A stretch of DNA of 64,000 nt from Klebsiella ornithinolytica NBRC 105727 = ATCC 31898 (GTDB lineage Bacteria; Pseudomonadota; Gammaproteobacteria; Enterobacterales; Enterobacteriaceae): positions 1-64,000 of the forward strand of contig NZ_BCYR01000017.1 in NCBI RefSeq assembly GCF_001598295.1, given 5' to 3'. Below, in pieces: positions 39,674-49,352 of this stretch. Position 1 is the first letter of the stretch. Each line of letters begins with the position of its first letter. A program made the position numbers and the translations under genes. The notes beneath the pieces were generated by a model. That model was given only the letters and a program-made list of their open reading frames with translations, was not told where the DNA came from and ran no database searches.

Positions 39674-40494
39674 AAGTGAATAAATCCGTCGTAGACATGT
39701 GCCGCCGGGCCAGTCATAAACAACGGTTGGCCCGGGCCTTTCCAGGCGATATCAAGACGCCCGCCTGGCAATTCCACGCGTACTTCTTCGGCCAGCAGTC
39801 CCTGTTGGATACCAACCGCTACCGCCGCACAGGCCCCGCTGCCGCAGGCCTGAGTTTCGCCTGCGCCGCGCTCATAAACACGCAGACGAATGCGATCGCG
39901 CTCGACCACCTGCATAAAACCGATGTTGGCGCGCTCCGGGAAGCGTTCGTGGCTTTCCATCACCGGACCGAGAGTTTCCACCGCGGCGGTTTCCACATTA
40001 TCGACCTGAATGACGCAGTGCGGGTTCCCCATCGAGACCACGCCGCACAATACTGTCTGCTCGGCGGCGCGCATAATATAGGTCTTTTCCGCTTTGTTGG
40101 CGCGGAAGGGTACCTGAGAGGGCTCGAAGTTCGGCTCCCCCATGTTGACGCGCACCAGATCGTCTTCCGTTACGCTTAATACCATACGACCGTTCGCCGT
40201 GCTCACGCGGATGTCACGTTTATTGGTCAGGCCTTTCAGACGGACAAATCGGGCAAAGCAGCGCGCGCCGTTACCGCACTGCGACACTTCGCTGCCGTCG
40301 GCGTTGAAGATACGATAATGGAAATCCAGATCCGGATCGTAAGGCGGCTCAACAACCAGCAGCTGATCGAAACCGACGCCCAGATGCCGATCCGCCAGGC
40401 GGCGAATCAGCTCCGGTGAGAAAAAAACATTCTGCGTTACCGCGTCAACGACCATAAAGTCGTTGCCAAGGCCATGCATTTTAGAGAACTGCAT
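39670..40494 (-). CDS. dapF: Diaminopimelate epimerase DapF
   Basis: Converts LL- to meso-diaminopimelate for lysine and peptidoglycan. PLP-independent two-base enzyme: catalytic cysteines in [13 protein letters not shown] and [13 protein letters not shown]. 274 residues as in E. coli. Of two adjacent ATGs the second (40494) has the better SD spacing (GGAG, six bases) and gives [12 protein letters not shown]. It lies 35 bases after lptM. Confidence 0.97.
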   Translation of the reverse strand: MQFSKMHGLGNDFMVVDAVTQNVFFSPELIRRLADRHLGVGFDQLLVVEPPYDPDLDFHYRIFNADGSEVSQCGNGARCFARFVRLKGLTNKRDIRVSTANGRMVLSVTEDDLVRVNMGEPNFEPSQVPFRANKAEKTYIMRAAEQTVLCGVVSMGNPHCVIQVDNVETAAVETLGPVMESHERFPERANIGFMQVVERDRIRLRVYERGAGETQACGSGACAAVAVGIQQGLLAEEVRVELPGGRLDIAWKGPGQPLFMTGPAAHVYDGFIHL

Positions 40495-40529
40495 CATCTA
40501 CTCCAGTCGCGCGGAACAGAACGTTATCG

Positions 40530-40733
40530 TTAATAGTTTACCTGGGTCGGGCCGCCGCTATCGCCGCGATCGTTACGATCTGGCGCCGAGCTCTGGATAC
40601 CGCTATTGACCGGTTTGGTTGGCGGAGCCGCCGTCTTTTCTGCCGGAGGGAAATAAAGCGGTCCCTTCAGACCACAGCCGGTCAGGCTGAAGATCGCCAA
40701 TAAAACGGCAAGCGTTGGAAAAACGTTTTTCAT
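40530..40733 (-). CDS. lptM: Lipoprotein LptM (YifL)
   Basis: Small outer-membrane lipoprotein that assists maturation of the LptD/LptE lipopolysaccharide translocon. 67 residues as in E. coli. Signal sequence MKNVFPTLAVLLAIF with lipobox SLTGC, the conserved GLKGPLYFPPAEK right after the lipidated cysteine, and a disordered tail ending PTQVNY. The ATG at 40733 is chosen on family grounds. First gene of the dapF operon, divergent from cyaY. Confidence 0.94.
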   Translation of the reverse strand: MKNVFPTLAVLLAIFSLTGCGLKGPLYFPPAEKTAAPPTKPVNSGIQSSAPDRNDRGDSGGPTQVNY

Positions 40734-40871
40734 TGATAGTTGCCCGTGATTCACTCTTTCTGCTTTCTATCATCGCAGGAGAAGACGTAAAAGCAAGCGT
40801 TTAGCATCCGACTGCGCGCGCTTTTGTTTCGCGCTATACTGCCGCCATCTTCAAAAAAGCAGGGTAGAACC

Positions 40872-41192
40872 ATGAACGACAGTGAATTCCATCGCCTGGC
40901 TGATAGCCTGTGGATGACCATCGAAGAGCGTCTGGACGAGCGGGACGGCGATAGCGATATCGACTGTGAGATCAACGGCGGCGTGCTGACTCTCAGTTTT
41001 GAGAACGGCAGCAAAATTATTATCAACCGTCAGGAGCCGCTGCATCAGGTGTGGCTGGCGACCAAGCAAGGCGGCTACCATTTTGATCTTAAAGGTGATG
41101 AGTGGGTGTGCGACCGCAGCGGTGAAACCTTCTGGGATCTGCTGGAGCAGGCGGCGACCCGGCAGGCTGGCGAAGCCGTGAGTTTTCGCTAA
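40872..41192 (+). CDS. cyaY: Frataxin-like protein CyaY
   Basis: Bacterial frataxin; binds iron and IscS and tunes Fe-S cluster assembly. 106 residues as in E. coli. The acidic helix ([22 protein letters not shown]) and the beta-sheet motif [18 protein letters not shown] are typical. Start MNDSEFHRL follows AGGGTAG; a TATACT -10-like box is present at 40835-40840. Confidence 0.96.
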   Translation: MNDSEFHRLADSLWMTIEERLDERDGDSDIDCEINGGVLTLSFENGSKIIINRQEPLHQVWLATKQGGYHFDLKGDEWVCDRSGETFWDLLEQAATRQAGEAVSFR

Positions 41193-41214
41193 GCCCGCGC
41201 TTTCATCGTAACCG

Positions 41215-41253
41215 GAAAAGCAAAACCCCGGCGAAAACACAACGTCGCCGGGG
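41215..41253 (-). terminator. Terminator between cyaY and cyaA
   Basis: CCCCGGCGA and TCGCCGGGG form nine pairs around a ten-base loop. On the cyaA strand the tail is TTTTGCTTTT, so it mainly serves cyaA, and may also stop cyaY transcription. Confidence 0.85.
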
Positions 41254-41276
41254 AAATAGTGACTCAGGAATGTCGA

Positions 41277-43829
41277 TCAGGAATAGTGCTGCTGCAGCAT
41301 GGGCGACGCCACGGCATCCGGGCTCACCGGCGCGGCAGCCGCCCCGATCGCCTGGCTGCGGAACGGAATCACCTGAGGTCGACCGTCAACGTCGACAATC
41401 TGATAGAACTGCGGCAGGTTGAAGTTGATAAAACTGGAGCCGTAGGTGAAACGATCGTGGGATGAAGAGTAGAAGCGGCTCACGTCACGCACCAGCTCCT
41501 CTTTACTGCCTTCACAGTGATGATAAACCTCGGCGCGGTTGCTCTCGTCGAGAATATAGATATTAAATCCGCTCTCGTTATCCGCCTCTTCAAAGAAGAA
41601 CTGAATAATCCCTTCGCTGGCAAAGCCATCCACTACCGCCGGCAGCTTAACATGGTTGGTTTCCACCTGAACCGACAGACCATGCAGCTTGTTATGCGAG
41701 ATGGCGCCGTAGAATTCAATGGCGTTCTCCAGCTTCTGCACCGACACGTTAAGACGTTCGAAGAACAGTCCCCAGGTCTGCCCGGAAACGCGCAGCGCCT
41801 TAAAGCGCCCGGTATCCTGACGGGTACTGGAAAGGCGCAGTTCAATGCACTCGGAGACCATCTGCTGCACGCGGGTGCGGATTAGACCGCGCAGATGCTG
41901 ACTGTAGCAGAACACTTCAACACTATCCGGCGGCGCAGCATCCTGATGCATTTTACCCAGAATGGTCTTCAGCGCTTCGATCATCGCCTGCTCGCCGTTA
42001 AAGTGCAGGGTTCGCACTTCGTTCCACGAGTTGCGGTACAGCAGATCGACGCTGCCGATTAAACACTTCTGCTCTTCGCCAAAGCTAAAGACATCCAGTT
42101 TACGGAAGTCAAAATGCACGACCTGATTACGGAACGCCGCCGTCGGGTCATATTCGAGGTTGACGATAATCGCCAGGTGGCGGATTTCACAGGGACTATA
42201 CAGCGCTTTAGGCGTTGGTGACGGCAGACGCAGCGGGAAATGGTGCGCAACGTCGGCGACCATCTCCTGAAGCTTCGCCAGATCGACGATGCCGTTGCCC
42301 TTAATAAACAGGCGAGTGCGTGACGTCAGCAGGCCGTTAAACCAGGCCCATGCCACCAGCTTATTAAGATAACGGTTATATTCCAGCGGCTGATGGCTGA
42401 TGATCGATTCCATATCCGGCGCACGGTTATACACATACCAACCGGTACGGTTGGCGCGGCCAGGAGGCACGTGGATAAAGGTCAGATTCGGCTCGGAGAG
42501 ATCCGGAGAGATTTGCGGGTTCACCAGCGTCACTTTGCCCGGCAGCGCTTCAAACGCCGCATACAGCTTACGGGTCAGTACGCCGATATCCTGCGGACTG
42601 GCGGACACGCTGAGGTTGTTACGCCGCGCAAAGCGGATCAGGTTGCGATAGCTTTGCATCATCGCATCCAGCAGTTCGTTGTGCGCTTTGCGTACTTCGT
42701 CGATCTTCCAGTTAGCCCGGTTGTCCAGCATCATCAGACGCTTTTCATCCCAGCCCCACTCTTTCACCAGGTGGCTCACGACTTCACGACGCCAGCCCAC
42801 GCAGGCGCGCTCGCGGCTGAGTTTTTCGCACACCTTCAGATAGAAACAGCGGCGCACCAGATCGAGACGCGTGTCGTCTTCAATGGCCTGCAGATAGGCG
42901 GTCACGCGCTCCAGCATCATGCAGTAGGGATCGAGCCCAAACGAGACGATTTCTCCGTCATGCAGACGCTGTTTAATGTCTTTCGCCAGCAGGCGGTTGT
43001 TCGGGTACTCCCAGGAGTAGGCTTCCAGCAGCAGCGTTTTCAGCACCGCTTTATACGGTGAATCGATACTTTTATAGAGCTGCCACAGGCTGGCGCCGAA
43101 ATATTCTTCCGCCGACAGCGAGCTCAGGCCGCCCAGATCGAGCCACTCATTGGGCGTCAGTACGCCTTGCGCGTAGAGTCCCATCACGTAATCGTCGTAA
43201 TGATCCTCTTCGTCGCACGGCACCATATTCCACAGAATACGTTTCCCGGCGAGGCGCACGGCGGTGCGGTAGAACTCATCCAGCAGCAGGATATGCTGCG
43301 TCGACCCGCAGTCTTCGCCGCCAAGGCTGCCGCTTTCGTTATGGCGGAAGCGGTTTTCGTCAATCAGGAAGAAGCTGACTTCAACCCCCAGTGATGCCGC
43401 CCAGCTTTCCAGCAGGCTACATTTGCGCTGCAGCAGCTGACGCTCTTCGGTATCAAGCCATGCCTGATGACAAACCCAGATATCCAGGTCGGAAGAGCAG
43501 CTTTGGCCTACGGAGGAGGTACTGCCCATCGAGTAGACGCCGGTAATCGGCAGTTCGCCTTTCGGCGGCTCCTGCGCCAGCATGCCGCGGTGCAGTTCTA
43601 ACTCGTCAAGGTAGTGGCGTTGGGTTTCATCAGGCGTGTAGAGGCAAATGCCGCGGGGAACGTTACCGTCAAGGTAACCCGGCATCAACGGGTGATGATA
43701 ATGTAGTAATGTCGGCAGTAGACTGTAAACCTGCTGGAAAGCGGGTCCCATGGCAGCAAGCGCGCGATCCACGCGCAGTTGGTTGATGGCATCCAGTCTC
43801 TGTTTCAGTGTCTCAATATAGAGGTACAA
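41277..43829 (-). CDS. cyaA: Class I adenylate cyclase CyaA
   Basis: Makes cAMP from ATP; activated by phosphorylated EIIA-Glc. 850 residues (E. coli 848). The N-terminal catalytic half includes [18 protein letters not shown], a nucleotidyltransferase GS...DLD motif. The C-terminal half is regulatory. The start is a TTG: TTGTACCTCTATATT gives [12 protein letters not shown] as in E. coli; the frame is open 39 codons upstream without family similarity. The weak TTG limits expression in E. coli. A CRP site overlaps its promoter for feedback repression. Confidence 0.97.
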   Translation of the reverse strand: MYLYIETLKQRLDAINQLRVDRALAAMGPAFQQVYSLLPTLLHYHHPLMPGYLDGNVPRGICLYTPDETQRHYLDELELHRGMLAQEPPKGELPITGVYSMGSTSSVGQSCSSDLDIWVCHQAWLDTEERQLLQRKCSLLESWAASLGVEVSFFLIDENRFRHNESGSLGGEDCGSTQHILLLDEFYRTAVRLAGKRILWNMVPCDEEDHYDDYVMGLYAQGVLTPNEWLDLGGLSSLSAEEYFGASLWQLYKSIDSPYKAVLKTLLLEAYSWEYPNNRLLAKDIKQRLHDGEIVSFGLDPYCMMLERVTAYLQAIEDDTRLDLVRRCFYLKVCEKLSRERACVGWRREVVSHLVKEWGWDEKRLMMLDNRANWKIDEVRKAHNELLDAMMQSYRNLIRFARRNNLSVSASPQDIGVLTRKLYAAFEALPGKVTLVNPQISPDLSEPNLTFIHVPPGRANRTGWYVYNRAPDMESIISHQPLEYNRYLNKLVAWAWFNGLLTSRTRLFIKGNGIVDLAKLQEMVADVAHHFPLRLPSPTPKALYSPCEIRHLAIIVNLEYDPTAAFRNQVVHFDFRKLDVFSFGEEQKCLIGSVDLLYRNSWNEVRTLHFNGEQAMIEALKTILGKMHQDAAPPDSVEVFCYSQHLRGLIRTRVQQMVSECIELRLSSTRQDTGRFKALRVSGQTWGLFFERLNVSVQKLENAIEFYGAISHNKLHGLSVQVETNHVKLPAVVDGFASEGIIQFFFEEADNESGFNIYILDESNRAEVYHHCEGSKEELVRDVSRFYSSSHDRFTYGSSFINFNLPQFYQIVDVDGRPQVIPFRSQAIGAAAAPVSPDAVASPMLQQHYS

Positions 43830-43957
43830 GACATATCGCCTGATGTTCAAAAACCCGTCGTACAATAGTACGGAGGATTTCAGTATTTCAACAAAAACCG
43901 TCACCATTTGTCGTCGGTGTGGTTGTGATGAGCTGCTGACGGACAAATGGTTTAAAA

Positions 43958-43973
43958 CGTGATCAATCTAACA
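43958..43973. promoter_or_regulatory. CRP site over the cyaA P2 -10 region
   Basis: CGTGA-TCAATC-TAACA, eight of ten consensus positions. On the cyaA strand it covers the likely -10 box TAGATT (43965-43970), as at E. coli cyaA P2, where cAMP-CRP represses. A second -10-like TACACT lies at 44013-44018. The rest of the 356-base cyaA-hemC gap holds no gene; near hemC it contains a seven-base inverted repeat CTAACAT/ATGTTAG. Confidence 0.82.
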
Positions 43974-44185
43974 CCTTGCTCATTGACCGTAAAGAAAGAT
44001 GCGCTACATACAAGTGTAGCACCGTTTACTGCGTGTAAATTCCTCACTACGGTTGTGGCAACCGCAATGGCACCAAACGCAAATAACGCAAAAAAAGAAA
44101 GAGCCGCCCCCCTAATCCCACAAAACTAACATCCATAAGGCAACAATGTTAGGATAGTTTGTGGTCGACAATGACGGTAACAAGC

Positions 44186-45127
44186 ATGTTAGACAAAGTT
44201 TTGAGAATTGCCACACGGCAAAGCCCACTTGCGCTATGGCAGGCGCATTATGTGAAAGAGCGCCTTGAGTCCTGCCATCCTGGGCTGGCGGTGGAACTGG
44301 TGCCGATGGTCACTCGCGGCGACGTGCTCCTTGATACTCCGCTGGCAAAAGTGGGCGGCAAGGGCTTGTTTGTCAAAGAATTAGAACTGGCCATTATGGA
44401 AGGGCGCGCGGATATCGCCGTGCATTCCATGAAAGATGTTCCCGTCGAGTTTCCCGAGGGACTGGGGCTGGTCACGATTTGCGAGCGCGAAGATCCGCGC
44501 GACGCCTTCGTCTCTAATCACTATGCGTCAATCGATGCACTGCCGCACGGCAGCATCGTTGGCACTTCAAGTTTACGTCGCCAGTGCCAGCTGGCAGCTC
44601 AACGTCCCGATCTGGAGATCCGCTCTCTGCGCGGTAACGTCGGGACCCGCCTCGGCAAGCTCGATAGCGGCGAATATGATGCGATTATCCTTGCGGCGGC
44701 CGGGCTGAAACGCCTGGGGCTGGAGTCGCGCATTCGTCAACCGTTAACGCCTGAGCAGTCGCTGCCCGCGGTCGGCCAGGGCGCAGTCGGTATTGAATGT
44801 CGTCTTGACGATCAATGGACGCAAACGCTGTTAGCACCGCTGAATCATGCGGAAACCGCCATTCGCGTCCGCGCGGAACGCGCGATGAATACCCGGCTGG
44901 AAGGCGGCTGTCAGGTTCCGATCGGCAGCTACGCTGAGCTGATTAACGGTGAGCTGTGGCTGCGCGCCCTGGTCGGTGCGCCGGACGGTTCGCAGGTGGT
45001 GCGCGGTGAACGACGCGGCCAGCCGGAAGATGCCGAGCGCCTCGGCGTCTCGCTGGCGGAAGAGCTGCTGGATAGTGGCGCCCGCGACATTCTCGCCGCC
45101 GTGTATGCAGGAGAAGCGCCTCGATGA
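44186..45127 (+). CDS. hemC: Porphobilinogen deaminase HemC
   Basis: Polymerises four porphobilinogens to hydroxymethylbilane in heme synthesis. 313 residues as in E. coli. The dipyrromethane cofactor cysteine is in [11 protein letters not shown]; the catalytic aspartate region [13 protein letters not shown] and substrate-binding arginines in [11 protein letters not shown] and RGNVGTRL are intact. Start at [13 protein letters not shown]; the frame extends nine codons upstream but that is not family-like. First of hemCDXY, overlapping hemD by ATGA and divergent from cyaA. Confidence 0.97.
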   Translation: MLDKVLRIATRQSPLALWQAHYVKERLESCHPGLAVELVPMVTRGDVLLDTPLAKVGGKGLFVKELELAIMEGRADIAVHSMKDVPVEFPEGLGLVTICEREDPRDAFVSNHYASIDALPHGSIVGTSSLRRQCQLAAQRPDLEIRSLRGNVGTRLGKLDSGEYDAIILAAAGLKRLGLESRIRQPLTPEQSLPAVGQGAVGIECRLDDQWTQTLLAPLNHAETAIRVRAERAMNTRLEGGCQVPIGSYAELINGELWLRALVGAPDGSQVVRGERRGQPEDAERLGVSLAEELLDSGARDILAAVYAGEAPR

Positions 45128-45864
45128 GTATTCTGGTCACCCGTCCGTTGCCCCAAAGTGAAGAGCTGGTCAGCCGCCTGCGCGCGCTGGGACATGTGGC
45201 CTGGAGTTTTCCACTCATTGAGTTTACGCCCGGGCGCGAACTGCCTGCGCTAAGCGGCCAGCTGGCCGCCTTATCCACAGGCGATCTTTTGTTTGCGCTC
45301 TCGCAGCATGCGGTAGAGTTTGCCCATGCTCGCTTGCATCAACTGGGCCAACGCTGGCCGAAAGCACCCGGCTATTTTGCGATTGGCCGCACTACGGCGC
45401 TGGCCCTGCATACGGTCAGTGGGCAGAATATTCGCTACCCATTAGATCGGGAAATTAGCGAAGTCTTGCTACAATTACCTGAATTACAAAACATTGCCGG
45501 GAAGAAAGCCCTTCTTCTTCGCGGTAACGGCGGGCGGGAATTATTAGGCGAAACGCTCCGCGAGCGCGGCGCCGACGTCACTTTTTGTGAATGCTATCAA
45601 CGTAGTGCAAAGCATTACGATGGCGCAGAAGAAGCAATGCGCTGGCAGTCCCGCGGCGTCACTACGCTGGTCGTCACCAGCGGCGAGATGCTGCAACAGC
45701 TTTGGGCGCTGATACCCCAATGGTATCGCGAACGGTGGCTCCTTCGCTGTCGCATTTTAGTTGTCAGTGAACGCCTGGCCCGGCAGGCCCGTGAATTGGG
45801 CTGGCAGGATATCCAGGTTGCCGATAGCGCCGACAACGATGCGCTGCTACGCGCATTACAATAA
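45124..45864 (+). CDS. hemD: Uroporphyrinogen-III synthase HemD
   Basis: Cyclises hydroxymethylbilane with D-ring inversion to uroporphyrinogen III. 246 residues as in E. coli; the HemD fold is recognised by [13 protein letters not shown] at the start, [12 protein letters not shown], and [13 protein letters not shown]. Sequence of this family is otherwise poorly conserved. Overlaps hemC by four bases and is followed 21 bases later by hemX. Confidence 0.95.
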   Translation: MSILVTRPLPQSEELVSRLRALGHVAWSFPLIEFTPGRELPALSGQLAALSTGDLLFALSQHAVEFAHARLHQLGQRWPKAPGYFAIGRTTALALHTVSGQNIRYPLDREISEVLLQLPELQNIAGKKALLLRGNGGRELLGETLRERGADVTFCECYQRSAKHYDGAEEAMRWQSRGVTTLVVTSGEMLQQLWALIPQWYRERWLLRCRILVVSERLARQARELGWQDIQVADSADNDALLRALQ

Positions 45865-45885
45865 CTCTCAACATTGGAAGCCATA

Positions 45886-47073
45886 ATGACGGAACAACAA
45901 AACCAATCCGCCGTGGTTGAAGAGACCAGGGAGGCCGTGGACAAGGCGCCACAGCCAGAGAATACCGGAAAGAAAAACGGCGGCAATAAAACCAGCCTCG
46001 TTCTGAGCGCGGTTGCTATCGCCATTGCCCTCGCCGCTGGCGTCGGCCTGTTTGGTTTAAATAAACAGCAAGTATCACGACAGAACGAGACCAGCACGGC
46101 GCTCGCCGATCGGGTGGCGGAACTGCAAAAAGCGCAAGAAAGCCAAAAAAATGAACTCGAAGGGATTATCAAGCAGCAGGCGGACCAGCTAGCCGATGCG
46201 AAGCATCAGCAGGAGACGCTGGCGAAGCAGCTGGAAGACGTGCAGCAAAAAGTGGCCGTCATTTCCGGCAGCGATGCCAAAACCTGGCTGCTGGCGCAGG
46301 CTGATTTTCTGGTCAAATCGGCCGGGCGTAAGCTGTGGAGCGATCGGGACGTCACCACCGCCGCTGCGCTGTTAAAAAGCGCCGATGCCAGCCTCGCCGA
46401 TATGAACGATCCCAGTCTGATTAGCGCCCGCCGCGCCATTACCGACGATATCGCGTCGCTGTCGGCCGTCAGCCAGGTTGACTACGACGGTATCATTCTC
46501 AAGGTCAACCAGCTTGCTAACCAGATTGATAACCTGCGCCTTGCCGACAATAACGATGACGACTCCCCGATGGACTCCGACAGCGAAGAGCTCTCCAGCT
46601 CCATTGGCGAATGGCGCGTGAATCTGCAAAAGAGCTGGCAGAGCTTTATGGACAGCTTTATTACCATTCGACGCCGCGACGAAACGGCAGTCCCGCTGCT
46701 GGCGCCAAACCAGGATATCTACCTGCGCGAAAATATTCGCTCCCGTCTGCTGGTTGCGGCACAAGCGGTACCGCGCCATCAGGAAGAGACATACAAACAA
46801 GCGCTGGATAATGTTTCCACCTGGGTTCGCGCGTATTACGACACGGAAGATGCCACGACCAGGGCATTCCTGGAAGATGTCGATAAGCTGAGTCAGCAAA
46901 GCATCACGATGAATGTGCCGGAAAATCTGCAAAGCCAGGCCATTCTCGAGAAGCTGATGCAAACGCGGGTACGCAACCTGATGGCGCAGCCTGCCGTGAC
47001 TCAGAGCAGTGCCCCGGCGCCGACGCCCCCTGTACCTGCACCTGCACCTGCACCTGCGCCACAAGGAGAGTAA
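45886..47073 (+). CDS. hemX: HemX, putative uroporphyrinogen-III C-methyltransferase-like membrane protein
   Basis: Single-span inner-membrane protein of the HemX family; despite its name, methyltransferase activity is doubtful. 395 residues (E. coli 393): disordered N-terminus, one helix (about 35-58, [20 protein letters not shown]), a periplasmic coiled coil (about 60-130), and the conserved core [18 protein letters not shown]. The C-terminus is a Pro/Ala-rich tail encoded by a hexanucleotide repeat. The ATG at 45886 has GGAAG upstream; a TTG four codons before is less likely. Confidence 0.93.
   Translation: MTEQQNQSAVVEETREAVDKAPQPENTGKKNGGNKTSLVLSAVAIAIALAAGVGLFGLNKQQVSRQNETSTALADRVAELQKAQESQKNELEGIIKQQADQLADAKHQQETLAKQLEDVQQKVAVISGSDAKTWLLAQADFLVKSAGRKLWSDRDVTTAAALLKSADASLADMNDPSLISARRAITDDIASLSAVSQVDYDGIILKVNQLANQIDNLRLADNNDDDSPMDSDSEELSSSIGEWRVNLQKSWQSFMDSFITIRRRDETAVPLLAPNQDIYLRENIRSRLLVAAQAVPRHQEETYKQALDNVSTWVRAYYDTEDATTRAFLEDVDKLSQQSITMNVPENLQSQAILEKLMQTRVRNLMAQPAVTQSSAPAPTPPVPAPAPAPAPQGE
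47029..47058 (+). repeat. Hexanucleotide tandem repeat in hemX
   Basis: Five consecutive units CCTGTA, CCTGCA x3 and CCTGCG encode the [11 protein letters not shown] tail of HemX. Three units are identical, making the array prone to slippage in multiples of six, which keeps the frame. Confidence 0.85.
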
Positions 47074-47076
47074 CGC

Positions 47077-48273
47077 ATGCTGAAAATTCTCTTACTCTTC
47101 GCACTGCTGATCGCCGGGATCGTTGTCGGCCCGATTATCTCCGGGCACCAGGGCTACGTTCTGATCCAGACCGATAACTACAATATCGAAACCAGCGTAA
47201 CCGGACTGGCGATCATCATGATCCTCACCATGGTGGTACTGTTTGCGATTGAGTGGCTGTTCCGCCGTATTTTCCGTACCGGCGCCCATACCCGCGGCTG
47301 GTTCGTAGGTCGCAAACGCCGTCGCGCACGTAAGCAAACCGAACAGGCATTGCTGAAGCTGGCGGAAGGCGACTATCAGCAGGTTGAGAAGCTGATGGCG
47401 AAGAATGCCGATCATGCCGAACAACCGGTGGTGAACTATCTGCTGGCGGCGGAAGCGGCCCAGCAGCGTGGTGATGAAGCCCGGGCGAATCAGCATCTGG
47501 AGCGCGCCACGGAGCTGGCCGGAGACGATCTGATTCCAGTCGAGATTGCGCGCGTGCGCCTGCAGCTGGCCCGCAATGAAAACCATGCGGCCCGCCACGG
47601 CATTGATAAGCTGCTGGAGATTACCCCACGGCATCCGGAAGTCTTGCGCCTGGCCGAGCAGGCCTATACCCGCACCGGCGCGTGGAATTCACTGCTGGAT
47701 ATCCTGCCGTCAATGGCAAAAGCCAACGTCAGCGATGAAGAGCACCGCGCCGCGCTGGAGCAGCAGGCCTGGATTGGCTTGATGGACCAGACCCTGGCCG
47801 ATCGCGGAAGCGATGGGTTACGTGAGTGGTGGAAAAACCAGAACCGCAAAACTCGCGGCCAGGTGTCCCTGCAGGTGGCGATGGCCAGTCTGCTCATCGA
47901 GAGCGACGATCACGATACCGCGCAGCAGATTATTATCGACGGACTGAAGAAGCAGTATGATGACCGCCTGGTGATGCTTATTCCGCGTCTGAAGACGAAT
48001 AATCCGGAGCAGCTGGAAAAAGTGCTGCGTCAGCAGATTAAATCGGTCGGCGATCGGCCTTTACTGTGGAGCACGCTGGGGCAATCCCTGATGCGCCACG
48101 GCGAGTGGCAGGAAGCCAGCATCGCGTTCCGTGCTGCGCTGAAGCAGCGTCCGGATGCCTTTGATTATGCATGGCTGGCCGATACGCTCGACCGTATGCA
48201 TCAGCCAGAAGAAGCGGCATTAATGCGCCGTGATGGCCTGCTGTTAACGCTACAGAACAATCCTCAGCCTTAA
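47077..48273 (+). CDS. hemY: HemY, inner-membrane TPR protein
   Basis: 398 residues as in E. coli. Two N-terminal membrane helices (about 1-20 and 40-62) precede a TPR-like helical domain (about 90-390, for example LLAAEAAQQRGDEARANQHLERA). Once called a protoporphyrinogen oxidase by name confusion; the actual function in late heme steps or envelope homeostasis is unclear. Three bases after hemX, last of hemCDXY; a hairpin follows its stop. Confidence 0.93.
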   Translation: MLKILLLFALLIAGIVVGPIISGHQGYVLIQTDNYNIETSVTGLAIIMILTMVVLFAIEWLFRRIFRTGAHTRGWFVGRKRRRARKQTEQALLKLAEGDYQQVEKLMAKNADHAEQPVVNYLLAAEAAQQRGDEARANQHLERATELAGDDLIPVEIARVRLQLARNENHAARHGIDKLLEITPRHPEVLRLAEQAYTRTGAWNSLLDILPSMAKANVSDEEHRAALEQQAWIGLMDQTLADRGSDGLREWWKNQNRKTRGQVSLQVAMASLLIESDDHDTAQQIIIDGLKKQYDDRLVMLIPRLKTNNPEQLEKVLRQQIKSVGDRPLLWSTLGQSLMRHGEWQEASIAFRAALKQRPDAFDYAWLADTLDRMHQPEEAALMRRDGLLLTLQNNPQP

Positions 48274-48283
48274 CCTGCCCTTT

Positions 48284-48312
48284 CGCTATCGTCTCTTCCA
48301 GAGGCGATAGCG
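48284..48312 (+). terminator. Hairpin after hemY
   Basis: CGCTATCG-T-CTC and GAG-G-CGATAGCG form an interrupted stem 10 bases after the hemY stop, followed by a pyrimidine-rich but not T-only tail. Probable end of the hemCDXY transcript. Confidence 0.6.
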
Positions 48313-48352
48313 CGCTTCTCTTCGCTCTCTTCTGCTCATCCCGTCGCGGGCA

Positions 48353-48613
48353 TAAAAAAACGCCTGCACTGAAATCAGGGCAGGCGTTAAAACAGGTCTG
48401 TTTGACAACAAATTGGGTGCTTCACTCAACGTTATGTCCATGGTGTTTGATGAGACGATACGCTGTATCTCTCAGGCTGCGTCGAAGCAGCGTGAAGAAC
48501 GTGCGTATAAACGCGACATCTGTCAGTGGACGATAAGCACCGTAAACGGCTCTGCATCATTCCTGAGTTTATGAGGCCCGAGGGCGAACATAAGAGATGG
48601 AATGAGCATCTAC
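48353..48613 (-). ncRNA. glmZ: Small RNA GlmZ
   Basis: Hfq-dependent RNA that activates glmS (glucosamine-6-phosphate synthase); processed by RNase E with RapZ and protected by the decoy GlmY. The 5-prime end GTAGATGCTCATTCCATC, the middle GAGCCGTTTACGGTGC, the base-pairing region ACCCAATTTGTTGTCAAACAG and the terminator AACGCCTGC...GCAGGCGTT with TTTTTTT all match E. coli GlmZ. A GATAAT box ends six bases before the start. Predicted length is about 261 nt against 207 nt in E. coli. The excess is a self-complementary arm near 48458-48508 (ATACGC/GCGTAT outer, GCTGC/GCAGC inner pairs). Confidence 0.94.
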
Positions 48614-48619
48614 CCGTTT

Positions 48620-48625
48620 ATTATC
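48620..48625 (-). promoter_or_regulatory. -10 box of glmZ
   Basis: GATAAT on the glmZ strand, six bases before the conserved 5-prime GTAG. A poor -35 (TGCAAT) lies 17 bases upstream; no clear sigma-54 GG-N10-GC signature was found. Confidence 0.6.
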
Positions 48626-48772
48626 GCACAGGTTCCGTGGAAATTGCATTAGCCACAACGGTAAATTGGGAGGATTCCGGCCAAGAAATTACGCGTTCAC
48701 ATAGCGCACGGATAGCCGTTTTTTATTCGGGAGATCAGGGAGATATAAGATTGTTGCGGTACGACAGAAAAC

Positions 48773-48796
48773 AAAAAACCCCGCCGAAGCGGGGTT
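48773..48796 (-). terminator. Terminator of the argX-hisR-leuT-proM tRNA transcript
   Basis: AACCCCGC-TTCG-GCGGGGTT followed by TTTTG on the tRNA strand: eight pairs closed by a UUCG tetraloop, six bases beyond the tRNA-Pro CCA end. Confidence 0.95.
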
Positions 48797-48802
48797 CAAA
48801 AT

Positions 48803-48879
48803 TGGTCGGCGAGAGAGGATTCGAACCTCCGACCCACTGGTCCCAAACCAGTTGCGCTACCAAGCTGCGCTACTCGCCG
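48803..48879 (-). tRNA. proM: tRNA-Pro (anticodon TGG)
   Basis: 77 bases including encoded CCA. Acceptor CGGCGAG pairs with CTCGCCG, the anticodon loop is TTTGGGA (TGG), and the T-arm is GGAGGTTCGAATCC. Last of the four-tRNA transcript. Confidence 0.98.
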
Positions 48880-48921
48880 ATGTACTGCTTTTTGAATTTT
48901 TAGTTCAATTCGTTAAAGTCG

Positions 48922-49008
48922 TGGTGCGAGGGGGGGGACTTGAACCCCCACGTCCGTAAGAACACTAACACCTGAAGCTAGCGCGTCTACCAATTCCGCC
49001 ACCTTCGC
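48922..49008 (-). tRNA. leuT: tRNA-Leu (anticodon CAG)
   Basis: 87 bases including CCA, with the long class II variable arm. Acceptor GCGAAGG, anticodon stem-loop with CAG in CTTCAGGTG, and the T-arm with TTCAAGTC. An eight-C run lies in the T stem and acceptor 3-prime side, as in E. coli leuT. Confidence 0.98.
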
Positions 49009-49030
49009 ATTTCACAACTCTATCAAATAA

Positions 49031-49107
49031 TGGGGTGGCTAATGGGATTCGAACCCACGACAACTGGAATCACAATCCAGGGCTCTACCAACTGAGCTAT
49101 AGCCACC
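49031..49107 (-). tRNA. hisR: tRNA-His (anticodon GTG)
   Basis: 77 bases including CCA and the extra 5-prime G at position -1 typical of tRNA-His (GGTGGCTA). The anticodon GTG is in GGATTGTGATTCC; the T-arm is GTGGGTTCGAATCCC. Confidence 0.98.
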
Positions 49108-49173
49108 ACTGCAAATCTTTTCACGCGGCACTGTTAAATTAACAGTCCACCGCAGCTCAAGCACCGGGTTAAA

Positions 49174-49250
<77 letters not shown>

Positions 49251-49271
49251 TTAGCGCCGTTGCGGGGTCGG

Positions 49272-49300
49272 ATAATACGGACTTCCCCCCCCGCTGTCTA
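49272..49300 (-). promoter_or_regulatory. Promoter of the tRNA operon
   Basis: On the tRNA strand: TAGACA, a 17-base spacer containing G8, and TATTAT. A GC-rich discriminator (CCGACCCCG) follows, and an A/T-rich UP-like tract (AAATTTTATTTAAAAAG) lies just upstream. This is the layout of a stringently controlled stable-RNA promoter. Confidence 0.85.
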
Positions 49301-49352
49301 GTGCCTTTTTAAATAAAATTTCTGTTTGCTCACGCTTTGTGCACTTTGGCGT

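Noticed and set aside
48526-48903. A 125-codon plus-strand ORF
   Set aside because: It runs antisense through GlmZ, the tRNA terminator and tRNA-Pro, has no family likeness, and its frame is explained by those RNAs.
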